64,000 nt of DNA, taken from contig NZ_LGYE01000001.1 of assembly GCF_001262495.1 (NCBI RefSeq), positions 1,302,001-1,366,000 on the forward strand, in the 5' to 3' direction. Below, in pieces: positions 45,870 through 52,488 of this stretch; the stretch's first letter is position 1, and every line of letters begins with the position of its first letter. The notes beneath the pieces were generated by a model. The model saw only the letters and a list, made by a program, of their open reading frames with translations. It made no database searches and had not been told where the DNA came from. This DNA comes from Microbacterium sp. GCS4. Its GTDB lineage: Bacteria > Actinomycetota > Actinomycetes > Actinomycetales > Microbacteriaceae. The translations under genes and the position numbers were made by a program.

Positions 45870-47603
45870 ATGAGCGTCGCAGAACTCTCCCTCCCGTCCG
45901 CGCAGGCGGCCGCATCCGGCGAGCGCCGCCTGACGGTGCGCGACCTGAACGTCGGCTTCGCGCGCGACGGCGAGACCCTCACTGTCGTGCGCGACGTGTC
46001 GTTCACGCTCGCGGCCGGGCGCTGCGTCGCGATCGTGGGCGAATCCGGCTCGGGCAAGAGCGTCACGGCGCGCACGCTGGCTGGCCTGACCGGTCACGGC
46101 GCGGTCGTGGACGCCGCGGAGATCTCGCTCGGTGGTGTGGATCTCGGTGACAGCGTCGACCTCACGGCGCAGACCGACCGCTCCTGGCGCCGGATCCGCG
46201 GACGGCGCATCGGCTTCATCCAGCAGGATGCGCTCGTGTCGCTCGACCCGCTGCGACCGGTCGGGAAGGAGATCGAGGAGGCGCTGCGCCTGCACGGGTG
46301 GCTCGACCGCACCGCGCGACGACGCAAGGCGGTCGAGCTGCTCGCGAGCGTCGACGTGCCCCAGCCCGAGCTGCGCGCGCGGCAGCGTCCGGGCGAGCTG
46401 TCTGGCGGCCTGCGCCAGCGCGCTCTCATCGCCTCCGCGATCGCCCTCGACCCCGAGGTGATCATCGCCGATGAGCCCACGACCGCGCTCGACGTCACGG
46501 TGCAGGCGCAGGTGCTGTCGCTGCTGGAGGACGCGAAGGTTCGCGGCTCGTCGATCATCCTCATCAGCCACGACCTGTCGGTGGTGGCGCAGCTCGCCGA
46601 CGACATCCTCGTGATGCGCGGCGGTGAGGTCGTCGAGCAGGGACCGGCGGCGCAGGTGCTCCGCGCGCCTCAGCATCCGTACACGCAGAGCCTGGTCGAC
46701 GCGGTGCCGAGCGGTCACACCCGCGGCGAGCGCCTCGCTCCGCAGGAGCGCACCGTGCCGAACCTGCACGTGGCACGGACCTCGGCGGGCGAGCGCGGCG
46801 AAGCGGTGCTCGCCGCCCGCGACCTCGTGAAGCGCTTCGTCGCACCGGACGGGCGTCACAGCACGGCGGTCGATCATGTGTCGTTCACGCTGCACCGGGG
46901 TGAGACAGTGGGGATCGTCGGCGAATCGGGGTCGGGCAAGAGCACGACCGCCCGCATCGCCCTTGCGCTCGAGACCGCCGACGAGGGCGAGGTGCGGCTG
47001 CTGGACCGGCCCTGGTCGGGCGCCTCCGAGGCGAAGCGACGTCCGCTGCGTCGCCGCATCGGCGTCGTCTACCAAGACCCGCTGAGCTCGTTCGACCCGC
47101 GATGGAACACCGAGCGTATCCTGCTCGACGCGATCCCCGCGGATGCCGGTCTGACCCGGCGCGAGCGGGAGCAGCGGGTCATCGATCTCCTCGCGCAGGT
47201 CGCGCTGCCGGCATCCGTGCGCGAGCGCTTCCCGCTGCGCCTCTCGGGAGGTCAGCGGCAGCGCATCGCGATCGCGCGTGCCCTCGCGACCTCGCCCGAG
47301 ATCCTCGTGCTCGACGAGGCCGTGTCGGCGCTCGACGTGTCGGTGCAGGCGCAGGTGCTCGACCTCCTCGTCGACCTGCAGGACGAGTACGGCCTCAGCT
47401 ACCTCTTCATCTCGCACGACCTCGGCGTGATCCACCACCTCAGCGACCGCGTGCTCGTCATGAAGGACGGGGTCGTCGTCGAGGAGGGCGATGCGGAGCA
47501 GATCTTCCGCGCGCCCGAGCACCCGTACACGCAGGAGCTGCTGCGGTCGCTGCCGACGCTCGACAGCAGCGCGGGAGAGGATGCCGGTGAAACCCGGGAG
47601 TGA
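45870..47603 (+). CDS. Fused Dpp/Opp-type ATP-binding protein (DppD-DppF in one chain)
   Basis: 577 residues with two ABC ATPase domains in tandem. Domain 1: Walker A GESGSGKSVTART (~57), signature LSGGLRQRALIAS, Walker B VIIADEPTTALDV. Domain 2: GESGSGKSTTARI (~351), LSGGQRQRIAIARAL, LVLDEAVSALDV, each followed by the oligopeptide ATPase tail HPYTQ(S/E)LL. Such fusions supply both ATPases of the importer encoded upstream. It is the last gene of the four-gene transporter operon. Confidence 0.95.
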   Translation: MSVAELSLPSAQAAASGERRLTVRDLNVGFARDGETLTVVRDVSFTLAAGRCVAIVGESGSGKSVTARTLAGLTGHGAVVDAAEISLGGVDLGDSVDLTAQTDRSWRRIRGRRIGFIQQDALVSLDPLRPVGKEIEEALRLHGWLDRTARRRKAVELLASVDVPQPELRARQRPGELSGGLRQRALIASAIALDPEVIIADEPTTALDVTVQAQVLSLLEDAKVRGSSIILISHDLSVVAQLADDILVMRGGEVVEQGPAAQVLRAPQHPYTQSLVDAVPSGHTRGERLAPQERTVPNLHVARTSAGERGEAVLAARDLVKRFVAPDGRHSTAVDHVSFTLHRGETVGIVGESGSGKSTTARIALALETADEGEVRLLDRPWSGASEAKRRPLRRRIGVVYQDPLSSFDPRWNTERILLDAIPADAGLTRREREQRVIDLLAQVALPASVRERFPLRLSGGQRQRIAIARALATSPEILVLDEAVSALDVSVQAQVLDLLVDLQDEYGLSYLFISHDLGVIHHLSDRVLVMKDGVVVEEGDAEQIFRAPEHPYTQELLRSLPTLDSSAGEDAGETRE

Positions 47604-47636
47604 GATCTGCTAGCCTCCCTCACGACCGTGCAGTGA

Positions 47637-47697
47637 GACCGAGGAGGTGAGACCCGTGAGCGAATCGACAGGGGTGCTCCTCGCAGGAGTCTCGGTC
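47637..47697 (+). promoter_or_regulatory. Structured leader with sequesterable ribosome binding site
   Basis: GACCGAG (47637-47643) is complementary to CTCGGTC (47691-47697), and GAGGAG (47641-47646), the ribosome binding site of the mini-ORF, is complementary to CTCCTC (47677-47682). The two pairings share bases 47641-47643 and so are alternatives, suggesting a switch in the RNA upstream of the hydrolase gene. Confidence 0.4.
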
Positions 47698-47706
47698 GGA
47701 CGATAG
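47656..47706 (+). CDS. Putative 16-aa leader peptide
   Basis: GTG 47656 follows a very strong ribosome binding site, GAGGAGGTGA, and encodes MSESTGVLLAGVSVGR before TAG. The frame ends 47 bp ahead of the hydrolase gene at 47754. A good ribosome binding site in front of a tiny ORF inside a structured 5' region is the pattern of a regulatory leader peptide. No family was recognised. Confidence 0.5.
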   Translation: MSESTGVLLAGVSVGR

Positions 47707-47753
47707 GTCGTCCGGGAGCGCCGCGCATCCGCAGCGTCCCGAAAGGCACGACC

Positions 47754-48539
47754 ATGATCTTCACCTCTGGCCCACGTCGCGACGACGGCCTCGTCGAGCG
47801 CGACTTCTCGCTCGGCGACATCGACGGAGTCCTCTGGACACCGGCATCCGCCGCCGCACCCTCTCCCGCTCCGCTGATCCTGATGGGGCAACCGGGCGGC
47901 TTCCCGATGGAGCGGATGCTGCCGCGCCTCCGCTCGAGAGCGCGCAGCGCCGGCCTGCTCGGACTGGCGTCCGTCGCCATCGAGCCGCCCGGCACCGGGA
48001 GCCGTCCGCCGCTCCCCGGGGCGTCCGAAGCGCGCGCCGACCTGCGCCGGGTGCTGGCTGCGGGTGGCACACCCGGGGAGGACATCATCGACCGGCTGAT
48101 CCTGCCGCTCGTCGAACAGGCGGTGCCCGAATGGCAGCGCACCATGGATGCGGTACTCGGCCTTCCCGAGATCGGCCGGCGGGTCGCGATCTCCGGCGGG
48201 GTCATCGCGGTCGGCGCGCGGCTCGCGGCCATCGATCCGCGCATCGTCGCTGCCGGACTCTTCGCCGGGAGCTATGTGCCCCGGGCGACGTTCGACGACG
48301 CTCGGCGCGTCACGGTGCCCGTGCACATGCTGCTGCAGTGGGACGACGAGGGCAACGACCGTGGAATGGCGCTCGACCTCTTCGACGCGTTCGGCTCGAC
48401 CGAGAAGACCCTGCTCGCGAACACGGGCGGTCACACCGGGGTGCCCGAGTGGGCGGGAGAAGACGCCGGACGATTCTTCGCACGGCACCTGCGTGTGCAG
48501 GGTTCTGCGACGTCTCCCTCTCGCACCACGTCGGCGTGA
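47754..48539 (+). CDS. Alpha/beta-hydrolase-like protein, nucleophile not evident
   Basis: 261 residues. The overall shape is a dienelactone-hydrolase-like alpha/beta fold: LILMGQPGGF, SVAIEPPGTGSRP, a helix-strand RRVAISGGVIAVGARLA, then VPVHMLLQWDDEGND (acid position) and ANTGGHTGVPEW (His position). The usual GxSxG elbow reads ISGGVIAVG here, with no Ser at the expected place, so the protein may be a non-catalytic relative or use another residue. GAAAGG precedes the ATG. It follows the putative leader. Confidence 0.72.
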   Translation: MIFTSGPRRDDGLVERDFSLGDIDGVLWTPASAAAPSPAPLILMGQPGGFPMERMLPRLRSRARSAGLLGLASVAIEPPGTGSRPPLPGASEARADLRRVLAAGGTPGEDIIDRLILPLVEQAVPEWQRTMDAVLGLPEIGRRVAISGGVIAVGARLAAIDPRIVAAGLFAGSYVPRATFDDARRVTVPVHMLLQWDDEGNDRGMALDLFDAFGSTEKTLLANTGGHTGVPEWAGEDAGRFFARHLRVQGSATSPSRTTSA

Positions 48540-48579
48540 TCCGCCGTGGGGAAGCCGTCTCGGACGATACGCTTCGGCC

Positions 48580-48795
48580 ATGGCATCCCCGCATCTCGCC
48601 CCGGCGTCGGCGGACGAGGCGTTTCCGGTCCCCTCGCCGGACGCTCGCCGAGCGTGGAGCTGGCTCCCGCTCCAGGTATTCGTCACAGGCCTCATCACGT
48701 TCGTCGTGGCCGCAGAGTGGATCTCGATCTCCGACCAGTACTCGGAGGGGATGCAGGTGGTCGACCTCGGGCTCTGCCGACCGGATGGCGGATGA
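48580..48795 (+). CDS. Small single-pass membrane protein, unknown
   Basis: 71 residues, unrecognised. A Pro/Ala-rich start (MASPHLAPASADEAF) is followed by one hydrophobic segment, LPLQVFVTGLITFVVAAEWI, and a short outward tail. No clear ribosome binding site. Its stop lies six bases before the next small membrane protein gene, so both are probably in one transcript. Confidence 0.5.
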   Translation: MASPHLAPASADEAFPVPSPDARRAWSWLPLQVFVTGLITFVVAAEWISISDQYSEGMQVVDLGLCRPDGG

Positions 48796-48801
48796 CAGGA
48801 G

Positions 48802-49206
48802 ATGAACGAGCTCTTCGCCTGGACGATGCTGGCCGCCGCGATCGCGCTCGGCGTCGCCGTCACCGTCGGGCTCCGATCTCGACCGAAGCCTGTCGAGAGG
48901 TACTGGGGCAGCCTCGCGACGTGGGGGTTTCAGCTGCTGGTCTCGATGGGGGCCGTGTTCTGGGTGGGCTTCCTCGGCATCTCGACGCCCCACTGCTCAC
49001 CCGATTGCGAGTGGGACCTGCTCGGACTGAACTTCCAGGGGTTCATGATCTCCGTCGCCGGCATCCAACTGGTCAGTCTCGTGCTGACCGTCGTCTTCCG
49101 GCGCCGGGATCGGGTCTGGATCGCGCCCGTCGCGGGGATCGTGCTCACCCTCGTCGGCTGCGTGATCTCATCGATCATCGCCTACAAGGCGATGCTGTTC
49201 CTCTGA
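48802..49206 (+). CDS. Small four-helix membrane protein, unknown
   Basis: 134 residues with four hydrophobic segments (~5-24, 40-60, 75-97, 105-128). A two-Cys motif, STPHCSPDCEW, sits in the external loop between helices 2 and 3. CAGGAG immediately precedes the ATG. Not recognised; it is probably co-transcribed with the preceding 71-aa protein. Confidence 0.65.
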   Translation: MNELFAWTMLAAAIALGVAVTVGLRSRPKPVERYWGSLATWGFQLLVSMGAVFWVGFLGISTPHCSPDCEWDLLGLNFQGFMISVAGIQLVSLVLTVVFRRRDRVWIAPVAGIVLTLVGCVISSIIAYKAMLFL

Positions 49207-49267
49207 CGAGTCACGACCCGAGGACGTCAGCGGGCACGCCGCACAGGGGAGGGCAGGGGTCGAGTGC

Positions 49268-49648
49268 TCAGAGCTCGACGATGTGACCCGCAGTGCGTAG
49301 CGCCCTCTCCGCGCGCTCGACGGACTCCGTGGGAACCAGGACGAGGTCGGCCGACAGGGTCGACGTCACGAAGATCGGGATGCCCGCCGCCGACAGCGGA
49401 GCGATCAGGGCGACAGCCATGCCCATGGTCTCGAGATCGTGTGCGGTACCGCCGGTGTACAGGGCGACCCAGTCCCCGTCGGAATCGGCGTCGACGACCG
49501 TGCTGTCGCCGTCGACCACCACGCTGACGATCGAACGCCCCTCGCCTGCATCGCCACTCGATGAGGCCCTCACGCTATAGGTGCCGTCGAGCCGTCGGAC
49601 ACGCTGAGGGACGATGGGTACGGAGACCTCCTGCGGCGTCGTAGTCAC
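49268..49648 (-). CDS. ACT-domain protein (CASTOR/GATSL-like)
   Basis: 126 residues. The C-terminal part, LETMGMAVALIAPLSAAGIP followed by FVTSTLSADLVLVPTESVERA, has the doubled-ACT pattern of small amino-acid-binding proteins related to aspartokinase regulatory domains. The N-terminal part, VPQRVRRLDGTYSVRAS, is the typical beta start. GTG 49648 fits the family N-terminus; an in-frame ATG at 49693 is possible, and neither has a good ribosome binding site. It is the last normal-composition gene before the A/T-richer segment. Confidence 0.75.
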   Translation of the reverse strand: MTTTPQEVSVPIVPQRVRRLDGTYSVRASSSGDAGEGRSIVSVVVDGDSTVVDADSDGDWVALYTGGTAHDLETMGMAVALIAPLSAAGIPIFVTSTLSADLVLVPTESVERAERALRTAGHIVEL

Positions 49649-50103
49649 GGGGACACGGTACCGCTCGGGCGACGACCCGGGCGCCCTCGGCATGAGACAG
49701 GTCACGGGCATCGGCACTTTCTGTCCGATTTCATGAAAGATGGCGGAGCGTGGGACAGGTTGTGACCAGAAACCCGCGGAGCATCGGTTGGAACGCCTGA
49801 ACCGTTTGTCCCGCGAACATTGGCGGAATCTGTGCAAGCACACACGGTGGTGAACTCCGCCATACGGGCCTGCCCTCTCGACGGATCTCGATGACCCTGC
49901 GAATCTCGGCAGCGGGCGAACTCCGGGATCGAGTCGAGCGGTGAGACGGCCCATGCGCGAAGAGCCTCCGCCACGAACCGGTGACCATTGTTAGGCTCAC
50001 CATGAAGCTCCGCGGCAGTTCGATCCTCACCTCGGCGAATGGGGAACCTCATCGTCGAGCCCCCACGGCCACAGTTCAGGCCCGGTTGTACTACTCTGCT
50101 GGC
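49649..50103. other. Gap with transposon-end-like sequence, no gene called
   Basis: No convincing coding frame. TGTCCCGCGAACATTGGC (49807-49824) is the inverted counterpart of the GCCAgatttncGGGACA repeats found at 59249-59325, and TGTCCGATTTCATGAAAG at 49722 has the same start. This is where composition shifts to more A+T. Confidence 0.4.
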
Positions 50104-50571
50104 GTGGACGATGGTGAGCGCGCGTTCTGGGAAGCTGTAGTCCAGATCATTCCAGTCTTGTTGCTGGCATTAGTCGTGGAGGCGCGTGCGCTGAAGCCCT
50201 CGCAGCGCCGATTGAAGAAGCTGCGAAAAAAGCTTCAGTCTCTCGGGCAGCCGCAACTGCGGAGTGTTCTGAGATACGGGATGCGATTCAACCGCATGAT
50301 GTGGGAGTCCGGTGGCATGTCCCTCTACATGATGCTGCTCGTGGCTATTCTCCTTACGGTCGCTGAACTCGTGGGGCTGATTGCTCTCTACGTGGACTCG
50401 CCCCCAAGCATGTTCTGGATGGGAGTCTCCATCGGTGGTCTCGCGATGGGCGTGCTCATGGTCGCGCTCGCGCCTGTCGCTGCTACCTTCGGTCGACTGC
50501 TGTGGGCAGCAGCCGAACCTCCGCGCAGCGGTCCCACCAGGGGAAAGTCGGCATCCGCCCACCAAGATTGA
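50104..50571 (+). CDS. Hypothetical membrane protein
   Basis: 155 residues from GTG 50104; the frame is open upstream to ATG 49981, but those codons look non-coding. Features are an N-terminal hydrophobic helix (EAVVQIIPVLLLALVVEARA), a basic coiled-coil-like stretch (SQRRLKKLRKKLQSLGQ), and two further membrane segments (SLYMMLLVAILLTVAELVG and the MFWMGVSIGG region). Not recognised. Codon usage is A/T-richer than that of the neighbours to the left. A hairpin follows at 50641. Confidence 0.55.
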   Translation: MDDGERAFWEAVVQIIPVLLLALVVEARALKPSQRRLKKLRKKLQSLGQPQLRSVLRYGMRFNRMMWESGGMSLYMMLLVAILLTVAELVGLIALYVDSPPSMFWMGVSIGGLAMGVLMVALAPVAATFGRLLWAAAEPPRSGPTRGKSASAHQD

Positions 50572-50640
50572 GCAGCCGCGGACGCCGGGGACCCGCCCTG
50601 GCTTCAACGGACGAAGGATCCGCATGATCCTCCTGGCTAC

Positions 50641-50665
50641 GAAGCCCCTCCCATTAGGGGGCTTC
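50641..50665 (+). terminator. Hairpin, probable terminator
   Basis: GAAGCCCC (50641-50648) pairs with GGGGCTTC (50658-50665) around a nine-base A/T-containing loop. There is no U-tract, so termination efficiency is uncertain. Confidence 0.5.
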
Positions 50666-50728
50666 AGTCACACCCAGGTCCAGTTGCCCGCCCGCCTGGA
50701 TGCTTTCCCGAGTGCGCAGACCGAAGGA

Positions 50729-50870
50729 TTAGGGCTTCACGATCACTTTGATCGCACCCGAGGTTCGCTTGTCATCCGCAACGGCAAATCCCTTGTCTAT
50801 CTCGTGTAGCGCGAAGCGGTGAGTGATGAGCGGCTCAGCCTTGACGCAACCGTCGGCGACCCAGTCCAGA
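50729..50870 (-). pseudogene. 3' fragment of a zinc-type alcohol dehydrogenase
   Basis: The reading PLITHRFALHEIDKGFAVAD followed by SGAIKVIVKP and a stop is the typical C-terminus of medium-chain (zinc) alcohol dehydrogenases. About 45 codons remain. Immediately upstream the frame runs into sequence belonging to the opposite-strand CitE-like fragment, so the 5' nine-tenths of the gene is gone. Confidence 0.75.
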
Positions 50871-50884
50871 GGGGCTATCCACGA

Positions 50885-51208
50885 ACACGCCTGGTCGTCG
50901 CATCGAGGATTGGCGGCCTCCCCGGACCCATCGACGGACCTACGATTCATCGAGACCTCAGCGAGGTGAGCGAACAGACTCGAAAGTCTCTCGGGCTTGG
51001 TCTCACAGGCAAGCTCTGCCTCGACGAGTCTCAGGTCGAAACCATCAACGCCGGACTCGCTCCACATCCTGACGACGTCAGATGGGCGCGACGCTCTCTT
51101 TCAGAATTCGCCCGCCGAGGTGGGACGATCCTTGACGGTAGCGACCCACCGCGGCTTGCCCGTGCAGAGAAGCTAGTCCACCTCGCCGACGTCTGTGACA
51201 TGTCATGA
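50885..51208 (+). pseudogene. 3' fragment of a CitE/HpcH-type CoA-ester lyase
   Basis: The sequence LVVASRIGGLPGPIDGPT, then SLGLGLTGKLCLDESQVETIN and DVRWARRSLSEFARRGG, matches the C-terminal third of the citrate-lyase-beta/HpcH family (GKLCIHPxQ motif here GKLCLDESQ). The frame could start at ATG 50819 but the family sequence begins near 50885. No N-terminal TIM-barrel half is present. Confidence 0.75.
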
Positions 51209-51462
51209 CATCGCGAGAGCTGAGGATGCTTCTTCATTCGACGGCCAGTTCCCCTGGCGGTAACGCTCAACGGGGACATCACCACCCACGAACCGGAGGC
51301 CGAACCTGACGCCCACACTGAACTCCCGGCGGATACGTCGCACCAAACGCCCCGAGAGTAGATGGTGTGTCGATGCGGTCACGCCATAATCTGACCAAGG
51401 CGGTTTCTCGCGGCTGAGGCGAACAGCCAAGCCCCGACTCGACCCGGACGAGGAGAATCTCG
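51209..51462. other. Gap without recognisable gene
   Basis: 254 bp. No frame with a plausible ribosome binding site and no strong hairpin was found. It probably holds the promoter of the next gene, which has AGGAG eleven bases before its ATG. Confidence 0.5.
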
Positions 51463-52134
51463 ATGGCCGATCCGAAGCGAAAGTGGAACGCGCTTCTCAC
51501 GCTAGCCGGAACCGTGGTCGCGGCATATGTCGCATTCGGCGCCTTCATGATCGGACTCGGAGGCGGATGGTGGGCGGTCGCCCTCGTCCCTCTGTTGGCG
51601 ATCCTGCTCTGGTTGAACCAGGTGTATCGACCCACGGGAAAGAAACTCCCGCGGAGGTCCTTCCGAGTGGTGCTGATCGGACTTTCGGTACTTCTCGCGC
51701 TGTCCTTCCTGGTGCCCTTCCTTGTCGTTCCCCGCTGGATCCCGGCGATCACGCTCGACGGCACGGATCCTCAACGCACGAGCTGTGCGGATATCGGCGA
51801 CACCGTCGTCTCCGCACAATGGCCCATGGTCGACGCGGATACTGAAGCTCAGCTGGCGACGGCAGTGTTGAAATACTCCACTGCCTGCGACACCACCTGG
51901 ATCAAACTAGAGAATGTGGCCCTCGGAACCCGCACGCTCACGCAAGTTTCTCGCCCGGCAGGCGACTGGCTTCTACCTTCGACGCCAAGTCCAGAGGACG
52001 ACACACCCAGCGAAGGCATCGCCTACAGCAAGCAGATCCGCTCGAGCGGATGCACCTTCGTCTCGGTGACCCTCATGAACGGCGGTGGCGACGTGCTCGC
52101 CGAACTCGAAGAATCCAACGGATGCAACGGATGA
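51463..52134 (+). CDS. Membrane protein with extracellular DUF2690-like domain
   Basis: 223 residues. Three N-terminal membrane helices (~8-30, 36-52, 65-88), then an extracellular domain with four cysteines. TSCADIGDTVV and LKYSTACDTTWIKLENVA resemble the actinobacterial DUF2690 pattern (paired Cys, LRYSxxCxAxW). No function is established for that family. AGGAG precedes the ATG. It lies between the gene debris and the ATPase/SIR2 operon with separate spacing on both sides. Confidence 0.65.
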   Translation: MADPKRKWNALLTLAGTVVAAYVAFGAFMIGLGGGWWAVALVPLLAILLWLNQVYRPTGKKLPRRSFRVVLIGLSVLLALSFLVPFLVVPRWIPAITLDGTDPQRTSCADIGDTVVSAQWPMVDADTEAQLATAVLKYSTACDTTWIKLENVALGTRTLTQVSRPAGDWLLPSTPSPEDDTPSEGIAYSKQIRSSGCTFVSVTLMNGGGDVLAELEESNGCNG

Positions 52135-52290
52135 GTATCCCGTCGCTGGATGAGCCAGCTCAAGACGCGCCTCAGGCGGCGGGCGCCGTCATCGCGCTCT
52201 GCACCTTCTCGACAGCGGCGGCGTCTCCAACATGCGTCACCCGACACCGAAAGCCAATGTTGCAACCACAGCGGACCATAGGATCAGGGC

Positions 52291-52488
52291 ATGTCTTCCA
52301 GCGTTGACCATTCCTATGAGCAAACCACCCACCTGCTCGACGCACTCGTCAAAGATCCGACTGAAGCGATGTCGGAAGAGCTCGTGCGCGCGCAGACTGT
52401 CGTCCGGGACCTCGGGAATGAAACGCAAGCTTTCGAACCGGGCGCCTACCTCGGATTGGTGGTGAAGCGTGCGCTGGACAATCGCTAG
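52291..52488 (+). CDS. 65-aa protein, first gene of the SMC-SIR2 operon
   Basis: 65 residues, predicted all-helical (SYEQTTHLLDALVKDPTEAM, EELVRAQTVVRDLGNETQAF), ending in AYLGLVVKRALDNR. ATG 52291 has AGGG close upstream. The 3' end overlaps the ATPase start by 20 bp, a strong sign that it is a genuine member of the operon. No family was recognised. Size and position fit an accessory subunit or an antitoxin/kleisin-like partner of the SMC-like ATPase, but this is inference. Confidence 0.6.
   Translation: MSSSVDHSYEQTTHLLDALVKDPTEAMSEELVRAQTVVRDLGNETQAFEPGAYLGLVVKRALDNR

Noticed and set aside
50819..51067. Complete small proteins on either strand at the gene-debris site
   Set aside because: Both frames match only the C-terminal ends of much larger families, so they were called fragments, not genes.
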